DNA of 59,621 bases from Bacteroidales bacterium. Its GTDB lineage: Bacteria > Bacteroidota > Bacteroidia > Bacteroidales > WCHB1-69. The position numbers were made by a program, and so were the translations under genes. The stretch's first letter is position 1. Every line of letters begins with the position of its first letter. The stretch spans positions 1 through 59,621 of the forward strand of contig JAFXSR010000008.1 of the NCBI GenBank assembly GCA_017525505.1, written 5' to 3'. Positions 8,917 to 19,100 of the stretch are shown in pieces. The notes below the pieces were generated by a model, which saw only the letters and a list, made by a program, of their open reading frames with translations, was not told the DNA's origin and did no database searches.

Positions 8917-9783
8917 TTACACAAATACTCTTGTATTCTTCTTGTAGTCAACGTATTCCGGTTTGTTTTGGAGCTGGCGTTTCTCCATCAAGGGAATACT
9001 GATAAAGCAGAACATGCAGGTGTTCAGCAAAGCTCCGATCAGCCACCACCAATTATGTGCCACATCGGGCGTGACAGACAGGAACATGAAATACACGCCC
9101 CACCACATCAAAATTTCACCCAGATAGTTGGGATGACGGCCGTGTTTCCACAAACCCACGTTGCACACCCTGCCTCGTTTTTCCCGGATGAAACGGTGTA
9201 TCTGCTGGTCGGCTATGAACTGCAAAGTGGCACTGCCCAGACACAGCAAACAGGCCATAATAGTGAAAATATTGGCTTCTGCCCCGAATTCTATCAGCTT
9301 AAAGCCAGGTATCATCACCATAAACACCACCAAAGTGGGCATCATATTCAGCCCGAAAAAGTTAACCAGCTGAAACACAAAGGGATGCTGACTTGTTCTG
9401 TACTTGGTATAACGCCAGTCCTCCGCATTGAGGTTCTTGAAAGTATAGGCCCAGTTGCCTGTCAGGCGAATGCCCCAAACCCAGACCGCCAGCAGTAACA
9501 GGATAGTGGCGCTGCCGCAACAATGCTGGCCGACAGCCCAAGCGGTAAGCATGACCGGAGGAGCCACACTCCAATAAGGGTCATAAACAGAGACATTTTT
9601 GAATACCAATCCGAATAGCCACACGAAAACAGTGGCCATCACATCGGCCACCAACATTCGCCACAAATAGTGCCACTCCGCCATGCAGGGGAGCTGAAAT
9701 GCCGCATAACCAACGAAAAACGCAAGGATATAGATGATAGCAACAATTAGGAAACTGGCTGCTCTGGAATCTTTGATAGACAT
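8917..9783 (-). CDS. DUF1295 family membrane protein (steroid 5-alpha-reductase-like)
   Basis: Integral membrane protein with six to eight hydrophobic segments, related to isoprenylcysteine methyltransferase / steroid reductase folds. Visible family blocks are NVSVYDPYWSVAPP near residue 65, RLTGNWAY near 107, and the C-terminal signature LWKHGRHPNYLGEILMWWG, which holds the predicted cofactor-binding residues. I start at the ATG at 9783 (MSIKDSRAASF) because the promoter box at 9821-9828 overlaps the longer alternative start. Substrate is unknown. It is monocistronic and divergent from sufE. Confidence 0.88.
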   Translation of the reverse strand: MSIKDSRAASFLIVAIIYILAFFVGYAAFQLPCMAEWHYLWRMLVADVMATVFVWLFGLVFKNVSVYDPYWSVAPPVMLTAWAVGQHCCGSATILLLLAVWVWGIRLTGNWAYTFKNLNAEDWRYTKYRTSQHPFVFQLVNFFGLNMMPTLVVFMVMIPGFKLIEFGAEANIFTIMACLLCLGSATLQFIADQQIHRFIREKRGRVCNVGLWKHGRHPNYLGEILMWWGVYFMFLSVTPDVAHNWWWLIGALLNTCMFCFISIPLMEKRQLQNKPEYVDYKKNTRVFV

Positions 9784-9820
9784 AGTGTATCTCTTTGGAT
9801 TATATTTTTGAAAAAGTGCG

Positions 9821-9828
9821 CAAAGGTA
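9821..9828 (-). promoter_or_regulatory. -7 promoter box (TACCTTTG) for the DUF1295 gene
   Basis: TAnnTTTG match 37 nt upstream of the ATG at 9783; it fixes the start codon choice. Confidence 0.7.
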
Positions 9829-9920
9829 CATCTTTTTTCTGTTGATTCAGCCCAATTTGAAAAAAAGAAAGAACTTTATTTACTAATTTACCAATTGATT
9901 AATTTACTCATTATTTTTCG

Positions 9921-9928
9921 TATTTTTG
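9921..9928 (+). promoter_or_regulatory. -7 promoter box (TATTTTTG) for sufE
   Basis: TAnnTTTG match 20 nt upstream of the sufE ATG at 9949. Confidence 0.75.
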
Positions 9929-9948
9929 CATTTTATATCCAAAGAATT

Positions 9949-10374
9949 ATGGCACAGACATTACAGGAAGCTGAACAGCAGATTATCGAAGAATTTGAGA
10001 TTTTTGACGACTGGTTGGACAAGTACAACTACATCATTGAGTTAGGCAAGGAATTGCCGCTGATTGACGAACAATACAAGACTGAGCAATACCTGATTTC
10101 CGGCTGCCAGTCACAGGTATGGCTGCACGCCGAATACCGCGACGGCCTGGTATATTTCACCGCCGACAGCGATGCCATCATCACCAAGGGCATCATCAAC
10201 CTGCTGATTCGCGTGCTGTCGGGCCGCACCCCGCAGGAAATTCTGGATTGCGACTTGGAATACATCGACCGAATCGGACTGAAAGAACACCTCTCCCCCA
10301 CTCGCTCCAACGGATTGGTATCAATGATTAAGCAGATCAAGATTTATGCACTGGCGTTCAGCAAGAAGAGTTGA
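9949..10374 (+). CDS. sufE: SufE family cysteine desulfuration protein
   Basis: Sulfur-acceptor partner of the cysteine desulfurase SufS in Fe-S cluster assembly. The 141 residues match the family, with the acceptor cysteine at Cys53 in LISGCQSQVWL and the conserved end GLKEHLSPTRSNGL. The ATG at 9949 follows the promoter box by 20 nt. Other suf genes are not in the window. The stop codon lies inside the first unit of a TTGACAR heptamer repeat. Confidence 0.94.
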   Translation: MAQTLQEAEQQIIEEFEIFDDWLDKYNYIIELGKELPLIDEQYKTEQYLISGCQSQVWLHAEYRDGLVYFTADSDAIITKGIINLLIRVLSGRTPQEILDCDLEYIDRIGLKEHLSPTRSNGLVSMIKQIKIYALAFSKKS

Positions 10375-10398
10375 CAGTTGACAATTGACAGTTGACAA
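10371..10398. repeat. Four TTGACAR heptamers in tandem
   Basis: TTGACAG and TTGACAA alternate four times, beginning inside the sufE stop codon. It is one of several degenerate tandem repeats in this window's intergenic spaces. Confidence 0.85.
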
Positions 10399-10405
10399 TT
10401 AATAA

Positions 10406-10430
10406 TTGTAGGGTTGGCACATTGTGTCAG
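10406..10430 (+). repeat. Half copy of the 73-bp nested palindrome
   Basis: 25 bases that match 55952-55976 with three differences (TTGTAGGG..TG..CACATTGTG..CAG). The second arm is absent here. Confidence 0.6.
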
Positions 10431-10453
10431 CAAAAAAAGAAAAAAACAGAAAT

Positions 10454-11422
10454 ATGGCAAAAATTGTAGGCATCGGAAACGCATTGGTTGACGTTATCGT
10501 CAAATTAGAAAACGAAGACTTGTTAAAGCAATTCGCTTTGGAAAAGGGCGGAATGGAAATGATTGACAGCGAAAGGAAAAAAATGATTCACTCGGCCATC
10601 AAGAACCAGCCGCAGACATGCGCCACCGGCGGCTCCACCTCCAATACCATCCACGGCCTGGCACGTCTGGGAATCGAAGCCGGCTATATCGGAAAAGTCA
10701 GCAACGATGAAGCAGGACGTTTCTTCCAAGAGGAAATGCAGCGCTACCATGTGACACCGCACCTGCTGTACTCCGACATTGACACCGGCATCGCCACCAC
10801 TTTTATGACACCCGACGCCGAACGCACCTTCGCCACTTTTCTCGGCGCCGCCGCCACCATGACTGCCAATGAACTAAATCCCGAAGTATTCAAAGATTAC
10901 GACTATTTGTACATAGAAGGATATTTAATTTATAATCACGAACTTATCCATAGACTTTGCCAGATTGCGAAAGACTGCAAGCTGAAAGTAGCTATGGATT
11001 TCGGCAGCTATAATATGGTGGAAGAACATCGTGATTTCCTCAAGGACCTGCTCAAAAATCATGTTGACATCATTTTTGCCAATCAGGAAGAAGCCAAAGC
11101 TTTTACCGGCAAAGACGACGAAGAGGCCTTGAACATTCTTTCCGAATATTGTCCCATTGCCATTGTGAAATTAGGTGCTCAAGGTTCTATCATACGCATG
11201 GGTGGAAAAACCACAGTAATCCCTCCGCAAGATGCCAAGCGTATTGACACCAACGGTGCAGGCGACATTTATGCGGCCGGCTTTATGTATGGTTTGATGA
11301 AAGGATATGATACTGAACGCTGCGGCTTTATCGCCACACGTTTGTCCTCCGCCATTATCGAGACAGTTGGCGCCAAACTTACGGATGCCCAATGGAAAAA
11401 TTTACTCCCCGAGGTCCTTTAG
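10454..11422 (+). CDS. PfkB-family carbohydrate/nucleoside kinase (adenosine-kinase-like)
   Basis: Ribokinase-fold kinase of 322 residues. Visible are the N-terminal motif GIGNALVDVIVKL, the PfkB glycine block CATGGSTSNTIHGLARLG (N-terminal signature) and the C-terminal signature DTNGAGDIYAAGF with the catalytic Asp. Family members of this type are annotated as adenosine kinase or ribokinase; the sugar or nucleoside is not certain from sequence alone. The ATG at 10454 is chosen over an upstream alternative that would add a lysine-rich tail. Probably co-transcribed with sufE. The last 21 bp overlap pncC on the other strand. Confidence 0.9.
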   Translation: MAKIVGIGNALVDVIVKLENEDLLKQFALEKGGMEMIDSERKKMIHSAIKNQPQTCATGGSTSNTIHGLARLGIEAGYIGKVSNDEAGRFFQEEMQRYHVTPHLLYSDIDTGIATTFMTPDAERTFATFLGAAATMTANELNPEVFKDYDYLYIEGYLIYNHELIHRLCQIAKDCKLKVAMDFGSYNMVEEHRDFLKDLLKNHVDIIFANQEEAKAFTGKDDEEALNILSEYCPIAIVKLGAQGSIIRMGGKTTVIPPQDAKRIDTNGAGDIYAAGFMYGLMKGYDTERCGFIATRLSSAIIETVGAKLTDAQWKNLLPEVL

Positions 11423-11890
11423 CAACTCCTCTTTCAGCATCTGCAAGGCGGTCTCGGCAGCCTTGTGAATAATCTCCACACGACTTAGATTCGGGTCGAA
11501 GTGGTGCAGTTGCGCGTTGAAACGAGTGGTCGTGGCCACACAAATCCATACCGTCCCTACGGGTTTTTCCTCTGAGCCGCCACCAGGACCGGCAATACCG
11601 GAAGTGGCAACACTGTAGTCCACATCGAACAAGCCCATCGTGTTGATGGCCATGTCGTTCACCACAAACTCGCTGACGGCTCCATGTTTTTTCAGATTCA
11701 GTTCACGCACATTCAGCACCGAACGCTTGATTTCATTGGAGTAAGACACCACAGAACCTTTGAAAAACTCTGAACTTCCCGGAACAGAAGTGATTAAATG
11801 TGACAGATAACCACCAGTGCAGCTTTCCGCCACTGCCAATGTTTTTTTATTCTTGAAGAATAATTCCGCAATCTCCTCTTGTATTGTCAT
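11402..11890 (-). CDS. pncC: Nicotinamide-nucleotide amidohydrolase (CinA C-terminal domain)
   Basis: Stand-alone CinA C-terminal domain of 162 residues, which deamidates nicotinamide mononucleotide in NAD recycling. Visible are the family motifs KTLAVAESCTGGYLSHLIT and GIAGPGGGSEEKPVGTVWI. The fused N-terminal domain of longer CinA proteins is absent. It ends convergently with the PfkB kinase with a 21-bp tail overlap, and lies downstream of the acyl-CoA synthetase with a 32-bp gap, so it may be the third gene of that unit. Confidence 0.94.
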   Translation of the reverse strand: MTIQEEIAELFFKNKKTLAVAESCTGGYLSHLITSVPGSSEFFKGSVVSYSNEIKRSVLNVRELNLKKHGAVSEFVVNDMAINTMGLFDVDYSVATSGIAGPGGGSEEKPVGTVWICVATTTRFNAQLHHFDPNLSRVEIIHKAAETALQMLKEELLKDLGE

Positions 11891-11922
11891 CTTTCTAAAT
11901 TATTAATTTTCAGAAAATTATA

Positions 11923-13716
11923 TTATTTATTTTCCCTTTCAGCAGGACCAGTGTTATCCAACGTTTTTTTCTCCGGCACTTCCAAATTTTTATCTTTCAG
12001 TGCTTCTTTCGGCATATCTTCCTTAGCAATTTCTGCTTCCTCGTCAATTCCCTCTTGACCTACCTTGTACTTATATCGGCGTATTTTCTGGGTAGCTGTC
12101 TTCTCAAACGGTTCCTTCATGGCTTCCACCTTGTTGATCTTAGAGTTCTTTCCAACAGTTTTGTTGACAAACTCCAGCACAGATTTCTTCAAAGTTTCCG
12201 CTTTCTCAAACCACTGGTCTTCAGTCTCTTGATTCCAATTCAACACATTGTCATCGAACTTGACCATAGCCACCAGCTCTCCGTTTTTCTCCATCACGAG
12301 TGACTCATCCACACCAGCCATATCATTAATCACCATCTCTATCTCCTCTGGATAAATATTCTCACCCGAAGGACCCAAAATCGTGTTGTTCAAACGGCCT
12401 TTGATGTAGTAATAACCATCCTTGTCCACCGTAGCGATGTCATTGGTACGGAACCAACCCTCCTCGTCCAGCACCTGTACAGTACGCTCTGGGTCTTTGT
12501 AATAGCCCAGCATCACATTATCGCCGCGGCACACAATCTCGCCCTCACCCGTTTTCGGATCCATATTGTCGAGACGAATATCCACTTTGTACGAAGCCAC
12601 ACCGATAGAACCCAATCGTTTCCGCTTATTAACCAACACATTGCAAACCAGCGGGGCGGTTTCTGTAAGACCATATCCCACAGCGTACGGGAAACGGCAT
12701 TTGATCAGGAACTCTTCCACCTTGAGATCCATTTTGGAACCGCCAACTCCGAAAAAGCGCAGTTTGCCACCAAAAGTTTTCACCAATTTCTTGCCGATGA
12801 GCCAGTACAAAACTCTGGGCAAATGCTGGTCCATCCACTTGAGCACACGGCTCTTCTCAATGGTAGGAACGATACTGTTGTGATACACTTTCTCGATAAT
12901 CAGCGGCACCGAAAGCATGACGGTGGGTTTCACCTTTTGCATGGCCGGCAACAAAACGGAAGGTGTGGGAGGTTTGGAAATGTAGTAGCAGCAGGCACCC
13001 ACATACATGGAATAAAAGCTGGACACGCACATTTCGTAAGCATGCGACATCGGCAGGATAGACAGGAACCGATCGTTCTTGAAGCAGGGCTGTGCCTTGA
13101 ACGAAGCCACCAGATTGTGGCAGATATTCCTGTGGCTCAGCATTACGCCCTTGGCTTTCCCGGTAGTTCCTGAAGTATAGATAATCGTGGCCAAATCGTC
13201 GGGTTGCGGGTCTTTGATCCAGCCGTCGCAACGGAAATCCTCTTTTCGACACTTGATAAACTCCAGGGTTTCAATATCCACCACCAACGTCAGCTTGTCG
13301 ATGCACTCCTGAGTGAGTTTATACAACAATCGTTTGGAGATAAAAATCACCTTGCTTTCCGAATGGGACAGAATATTGGTCACCTCTTTTTCGGAGCTGT
13401 CGGGCAGAATTGGCACTGAAACACGCCCGTAGGCCGTGGTGGCAAAGAATGCCAGTGTCCAGTTGGGCATGTTCTGCGACAGGATGGCCACACGGTCACC
13501 TGCCGAAATGCCGAAACGTGACAATCTGGTTGACAGCATATTACACTTCTCTTTAAAGCTACTATAGGTGTATTTCTGTCCACCATCTACAAACTGTGCC
13601 ATGGTACGGTCCCAATAGACCGTGGTCGTGTATTTGAAGACTTTGTTAAGGGTGGTGCAATAAGTTTCTCTGTGACTATTCCTAACTTTATAAGGACTCT
13701 TCGTTTTCTTACTCAT
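11923..13716 (-). CDS. Long-chain acyl-CoA synthetase / AMP-dependent ligase
   Basis: Adenylate-forming enzyme that activates fatty acids as acyl-CoA or acyl-AMP. The 597 residues contain the P-loop-like motif IIYTSGTTGKAKGVMLSHRN at about residue 180, the motif VGYGLTETAPLVC near 350, the hinge block GYYYIKGRLNNTILGPSGE near 430 and a C-terminal catalytic lysine region (TATQKIRRYKYK). The acidic C-terminal tail (about 40 residues) is longer than usual. It starts 9 bp after the PlsC-like gene, suggesting joint activation and esterification of fatty acids. Confidence 0.93.
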   Translation of the reverse strand: MSKKTKSPYKVRNSHRETYCTTLNKVFKYTTTVYWDRTMAQFVDGGQKYTYSSFKEKCNMLSTRLSRFGISAGDRVAILSQNMPNWTLAFFATTAYGRVSVPILPDSSEKEVTNILSHSESKVIFISKRLLYKLTQECIDKLTLVVDIETLEFIKCRKEDFRCDGWIKDPQPDDLATIIYTSGTTGKAKGVMLSHRNICHNLVASFKAQPCFKNDRFLSILPMSHAYEMCVSSFYSMYVGACCYYISKPPTPSVLLPAMQKVKPTVMLSVPLIIEKVYHNSIVPTIEKSRVLKWMDQHLPRVLYWLIGKKLVKTFGGKLRFFGVGGSKMDLKVEEFLIKCRFPYAVGYGLTETAPLVCNVLVNKRKRLGSIGVASYKVDIRLDNMDPKTGEGEIVCRGDNVMLGYYKDPERTVQVLDEEGWFRTNDIATVDKDGYYYIKGRLNNTILGPSGENIYPEEIEMVINDMAGVDESLVMEKNGELVAMVKFDDNVLNWNQETEDQWFEKAETLKKSVLEFVNKTVGKNSKINKVEAMKEPFEKTATQKIRRYKYKVGQEGIDEEAEIAKEDMPKEALKDKNLEVPEKKTLDNTGPAERENK

Positions 13717-13725
13717 ATATAATCA

Positions 13726-14307
13726 TCAATGGGTTATATAATTTTCTTTATGTCTGCCCTGAAGGCCTAAAGTCTCATAATATTCCTGAATACGTTTCAT
13801 GTCGGCATTGGCATCATCTGTCAGTTCCCACTTTTTTCCCACCGTAATTTCTTTGCGGCCCCAGTCGTAATAACCGACATACACGCTGGCACCGGTCTCA
13901 CGGGCAATCAGGTGGAAGCCTGTTTTCCATCTTTTCACCGGTTTGCGGGTCCCTTCGGGAGCGATGGCCAGATGGAAAAACTCATTCTCATTGAAAGTCT
14001 TGATGATGCTTTTCACCGTAGCGGCGGGATTACGCCGATCGACAGGCACACCGCCAAAGGCCCGCAAAATGGGTCCTAGCGGCCAGAAGAAAAACTCTTT
14101 CTTGATTATGATATGTGCCAGCACACCAAATTGGGCATAGAACAAGTAACAGATAGGGAAATCCATCATGGACGTATGCGGAACACCCAACACAATAGCC
14201 TTATCACCTTCCATGATACCTCCGACACTGGTCCAGCCGAGTTTCCGTAGCAGAAAACCGCAGAATTTAGCCCACTTTTTCCCAACAGTATTCTTTATTT
14301 TTGCCAT
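13726..14307 (-). CDS. 1-acyl-glycerol-3-phosphate acyltransferase family protein (PlsC-like)
   Basis: Membrane-associated acyltransferase of 193 residues. The HX4D catalytic motif is visible as HTSMMD (about residue 39), then GGVPVDRRN (substrate binding) and APEGTRK (motif III). Short forms of this kind act on lysophospholipids or other lipids. First gene of a unit with the acyl-CoA synthetase, 9 bp apart, and with pncC behind it. Confidence 0.9.
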   Translation of the reverse strand: MAKIKNTVGKKWAKFCGFLLRKLGWTSVGGIMEGDKAIVLGVPHTSMMDFPICYLFYAQFGVLAHIIIKKEFFFWPLGPILRAFGGVPVDRRNPAATVKSIIKTFNENEFFHLAIAPEGTRKPVKRWKTGFHLIARETGASVYVGYYDWGRKEITVGKKWELTDDANADMKRIQEYYETLGLQGRHKENYITH

Positions 14308-14654
14308 ACTTTTTCGTGTCTTTTTGGCTTCAAAATCCTATATTATATTGTTTATAAAATATTTACAAGAAACACACATCCCTTTCACCACCATCCCGTC
14401 TCCTCATAAATTTTGAAGCCGCAAAGGTACTATTTTTTTTGAAATATAGAGGAGAAGGAGGATAGGGCGATAAAATTTGATACCATGACGCGTCTCTATA
14501 AGAAAAATCTTCCTTCAATTAGAATTGACAAATGAGCGAGTACAGATAACATTTCTGAACGAAAAGCCGTCGGCTATGTTCCTACAACTTCCAAAATTTT
14601 GAATTTTAAATTCCTAAACCTACTACCTGACACCTGTAAACTGTACCCTGTTCC
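14308..14654. other. Intergenic region, 347 bp
   Basis: Holds the promoter box of the plsC unit (14422-14429) and a half copy of the GAGACGC-type palindrome (GACGCGTCTCTATA, about 14487-14500). The rest is AT-rich with short ACCTG/CTGTAC-like repeats near 14625-14657. I see no open reading frame of interest and no further structure. Confidence 0.6.
14422..14429 (-). promoter_or_regulatory. -7 promoter box (TACCTTTG) for the plsC-acyl-CoA synthetase unit
   Basis: TAnnTTTG match about 115 nt upstream of the acyltransferase ATG. Confidence 0.65.
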
Positions 14655-15995
14655 CTACTTTCCTTCCGTCAGAAGCTGATAGCGGAGCAGGGCGTTTTGA
14701 TAGGAGATTTTGGCATCAATAAGTTGGTCTTGGGCTTGGCGGTGAATAGTTTGCGCCTCCAGCAAGTCTGAAATCGGAATCAACCCCGCCCGATAGTTGG
14801 TGGCAGATGTCTCCAAATTCACCTCGGCATCGTGCACCGTAGCTTTCATCAGCTCTGTCTGACTATAAGCCTCCGACACGTTGTTCCAAGCCTGCCGCAC
14901 CTCAAGCTCCATCTTGCGAGTCAGGTCGTCACGGTTGTTCTCTGCTTTTTGTATCTGCAACTGCTGCTGTTTGATTTTGGTAGAAGCCTCCCACCAGTTG
15001 GTCAGTGGCACTTGCAACAATGCGAATGCCAGACCATTAAATTTCGAACGGTCGAAAACCAGCTGACCATACGAGCCTCCCAGACCCACTGTCAGATGGG
15101 GCAAGGTCTCCCCTATCAGAACCTTTTTTTTCAACTGTTCGGCCTTTACATTCAGATTCAACAGCTGATACTCCTTACGGCCAGCCACGGCAGCGGCGGC
15201 ATCTTTCTGCGGATAGATTGCAGTAACATCAGCAATGCTGTCGCTCAACCATAATTGCTCAGAATACTCCGTGCCCACCAATTGGCACAATGCCATGGTA
15301 GCCAGCGTGATACCATTGTTCACCTTCAGCATATTGGATTGCAAATCATGCTGTTTCAGGCTCACTTTTAGCTTGTCATTCCGGGTCACCAAACCAGCAT
15401 TAAAAGCGGCGGTCACATCACGGTCAAGGGTATCCAAAAAGACCATGGCCTGCTCTATAGTCTGCTTTTTGTCCTGCAACGACACCACCAACCAATAAGT
15501 CTCCTCCACCTGCTGCAGCAGTTTGTCGCAGGTTAACTCCTGCTGCAAAATGGCAGCTTCTTCTCCCAGCTTCGCCAGACGGCTGCCATTGACGATCTGT
15601 CCGCCCATAAAGACAGGCTGCACGGCGGTAACCCCAACTGTATAACCTTTTTCGCACATAGACAAAGAGTTGGGCAAGCCCAAAGCCGCCCCATATTCGG
15701 CATACATATTATGCAGCCACTGGCGAGCTTCGGCATTTCCGATATCATCAATGCCAAACTCCACCAAAGGATTCAAAGCGTAATAGCCGCCCGCCAAAGC
15801 ACTGACATTGGGAAAATACTTGGTGAGCACTTGCTGCCGCACCTGGCGGGCCACCAACACATCCAAGGTGGCGTTTTTCACCGTGGCGTTGTTGCGAAGG
15901 GCCATCGACTTGCAGCTGTCCAATGACAACGGCTGCGCCGAAAGGAGAGGAACAAGCATCCATAAAATGATTCCCAACAGGATAATTTTTTTCAT
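14655..15995 (-). CDS. TolC-family outer-membrane efflux protein
   Basis: Outer-membrane channel of a tripartite efflux system. Start at the ATG at 15995 gives a signal peptide (MKKIILLGIILWMLVPLLSA) and a mature protein opening with LSLDSCKSMALRNNATVKNA, the standard TolC start. Two long coiled-coil halves follow (about residues 130-240 and 320-440), with a typical end LLEAQTIHRQAQDQLIDAKI. The longer upstream alternative would translate the hairpin-rich repeat at 16000-16110. Third component after the adaptor and RND pump. Confidence 0.93.
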   Translation of the reverse strand: MKKIILLGIILWMLVPLLSAQPLSLDSCKSMALRNNATVKNATLDVLVARQVRQQVLTKYFPNVSALAGGYYALNPLVEFGIDDIGNAEARQWLHNMYAEYGAALGLPNSLSMCEKGYTVGVTAVQPVFMGGQIVNGSRLAKLGEEAAILQQELTCDKLLQQVEETYWLVVSLQDKKQTIEQAMVFLDTLDRDVTAAFNAGLVTRNDKLKVSLKQHDLQSNMLKVNNGITLATMALCQLVGTEYSEQLWLSDSIADVTAIYPQKDAAAAVAGRKEYQLLNLNVKAEQLKKKVLIGETLPHLTVGLGGSYGQLVFDRSKFNGLAFALLQVPLTNWWEASTKIKQQQLQIQKAENNRDDLTRKMELEVRQAWNNVSEAYSQTELMKATVHDAEVNLETSATNYRAGLIPISDLLEAQTIHRQAQDQLIDAKISYQNALLRYQLLTEGK

Positions 15996-15999
15996 GTCA

Positions 16000-16115
16000 T
16001 GCCATGTAGCGTACCTTCGGCACGCATACCAGACATTTATCTTCCTTGCCCCACACTGCGCGCTATCGCGCTTGTGCGGGGTTAATAGAATATTGTGCCT
16101 TCGGCACATCTTTAA
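16000..16115. repeat. Hairpin-rich intergenic repeat between RND and TolC genes
   Basis: Contains CGTACCTTCGGCACG, a long imperfect hairpin opening CCCCACACTGCGCG and closing CGCGCTTGTGCGGGG (16050-16082), and GTGCCTTCGGCAC (16095-16107). The stem-loops resemble the hairpins at the centres of the octamer arrays elsewhere in the window. Confidence 0.6.
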
Positions 16116-16178
16116 GAACTTATAGTTATCCATTATTTCCAATTTATATTCTGTAACTTGTCACCTGACCCCTGCAAA

Positions 16179-19100
16179 CTACGAAAGCATGTGTTTTTTC
16201 AGATGTTTCACCAATTTGAAATTCATTTTCCGGTCGTGGCTTTCGAAGAGCTGCCAGTAGGAAACGGGCAGCAGGGTGACCACGAAGGGGAAGGAGAAGA
16301 TGGTGCCAAAGCAAATCACCACACCCATCGGCATCCAAAGGGAGGTATGGGCAATAATCATCGGCACAACTCCCAAAGCAGCGGCAGCAGACGTAAGGAA
16401 AATAGGGCGCAAACGCCGCTTGCCTGCCTCAAAACCAGCCTCTTTCGCCGACAGGTGATTGTCGTGACGAAGGCTTTCCGCATACTCGAACATAATGATG
16501 CCGTTTCTGACAATAATACCTATCAAGCTCACCAAGCCCAAAACCGCCGTGATACTGAAGTCCAGTCCAAACAGGGTCAAGCCCAAGGTGGAACCGAAAA
16601 TGCAGATGAAAGAAGCCGACATGTTCAGCATCACCAGCTTGATATGATGGAAATGGTACAACAAGAAGGCGAACATCACCAGCAAAGCCGCGATAATAGA
16701 AACCACAATCTGCGGAATCACATCATGGTTTGCCCCATCCAGGCCGCCATACTCCATCGTCATATTCTCAGGTTTATAATTGAGGAAATCAGAATTCAGA
16801 TAAGCTTTGATTTTCTTGGTAACCGATGGTTCGCTGATGCCGTATTTGAGATCGGCGGCCACAGTGACCGTACGCACACTGTTGCGCCGGTTGATAGAAG
16901 CGTCATGCCAGTCAGGAATGATGGTAGCCACCTGTCGCAGAGGCACCCAGGTACCCGGAATGGAAGTCGGTATCATCAATTTGCCCAAATCCTGATACGA
17001 CATATCCCCATTCTCCTGCAAGGAGTACAACATTACCGGCACCTTATAGTCGCCCTCCCACACGGTAGTCAGCGTTTGTCCTCCCAGTACCGATGACAGA
17101 TAAATGGACAAGATACTCTGTGTGACACCCAAACGAGTGGCCTCGTCGGTATTCAGCACCACCTTCACATTCTGACTGGTCTCATCCAAATCAGAATGTA
17201 TCCAAGTCAGCTCCGGCAAGGTGCTCAGATAAGATTTCAAAGAATCGGCCACCAGCTTCAGCGAATCCAAATCATCACCCGACAGACGGATCTCGATAGG
17301 ATTGCCCACCGCCTGGTAGTCCATCTGCTTGAAGCGGGCGTACGCATTCGGGAAATAATGCTCGTATTTGGGCCCGTATTCTTTCAACAATGCCCTGGTA
17401 TCATCTTCACCGGTAGTATTGACAATGAACTGAGCATAGTTTTTCTTGGCCATCTGCGGAGCATAAGTGGCATGAAAACGTGGAGAAGAACAGCCTACGA
17501 ACGAGGTAATACCCGTTATTCTGGGGTCTTTCCGCAAAATACTGCTCAAACTGTCGGCCAGCTCCGCAGTCTGTGCCAACGAACTGCCCTCTGCCAAATG
17601 GATTTCCACCGCAAAACTGTTTCGGTCGGCTTTGGGCAACATCTGGACATCCAAATGCAAAAACAGGAAAACGCCCAAGCATACTGCGGTGACGGAAGCC
17701 AGGATAGTCAATGCCGGATGTCTGAAACAGCGTCGCAGTATCTTATTATATGTTCCTTGCAACAAATCAAAAAACTTATTTTGCATTTTCTCGAACTTTC
17801 CGATTTGCTGATCAGGAAGACGACGTTTGATAAATTGCGTTGACAAAAACGGAATCACCCAGACCGCATAGAAGATAGAAGCCACCAAGGCAAAAGTGAT
17901 GGTCCACGGGAAAAGCTGCACAAAATCGCCCAGCGGACCTGTAATAATCTTGGTCATGGGGAAAAACATACCTGAGATGGCCAAAGTGGCCAACGACATA
18001 GGCACAAACAGCTGCATGGAGCTGGTGACCGCCGAATACCAACGGGAATGGCCCTCGTTCAGGAAATCAACATAACCGTCAATGATAATTACCGAATCGT
18101 CCACAATCAGACCCAGCACCACAATCAAAGCCGCCAAGGTAACCGTATTTAATTCTATACCAAATAAATACATAAAACCGAGCGTCACAGCGGTACAAAC
18201 GGGGACACTGGTACTGGCTACCAACGCCGTGCGCAGAGGGAACATCATGATCATCACAAAGATAATCACCAAAATGGAAATCAGCAAGTCACGCAAAAAC
18301 GACAACACTGAATCGTTGACCACTTTGGGCTGGTTGGTGATTTTATGGATTTGCACATCAGCAGGCAACTTTTTCTGAACAGCTTGCAGCCGTTTCTCCA
18401 CTTCTTTGCCGAAAGCCACAATATTGTTGCCAGGAGCCATTTCCATGGAAATGATCACCGTTCGCTCATCATCGTATTTCACGTAACTGTCGGGCTTGGC
18501 ATAACGCCTTTCAATCCTGGCGATATCACGCAAACGGATGACATTACCCGTGGGGTCGGCATAAATAATCTGTTCTCCGATTTCGTATTCAGACTGATAG
18601 GGAATGGACAAGTGGACCATCGCCTCACCCGCCTCATTTTTGATGGTGCCACCAATGGTTCGGAAACCCTGGGTGGACAATTCCACGAGCAACGAGCGCT
18701 GGCTAATGCCGTAGGCGGCCAATTTCTCCTGATCAATCAGCACAGCGATTTCCTCGTTCTGCTGGCCCAGGATTTTCAGATTTCCCATAGAAGGTATGGT
18801 ACGCAACTGCTCGTTGATTTGGTCGGCATACGACTCCAGCTCACGCGGAGTACGTTCTGACGATTCCACGGCCAGCAGCATGGAAGAAGTGTTGCCGAAA
18901 TCGTCCACCACCACAATCTCCAGCACACCAGCCGGCAGAGAGGTCTTCTTGAACAAAGTGAGCCCGTGCTTGATTTTCGACCATACCTCGTCCTTTTCCT
19001 GCACACTGGTTCGCAGCTCCGCAAAGATATAGACGATGCCGTTTTCGGACACCGAACGGGTTTTCTCCTTGTCGATTTCCTCGTAAGTGAAGAGAAAATT

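Noticed and set aside
16158..17096. Open frame of 312 codons opposite the RND pump
   Set aside because: Shadow of the RND gene, which is unambiguous; composition is rich in His, Arg and Gln as typical of antisense frames.
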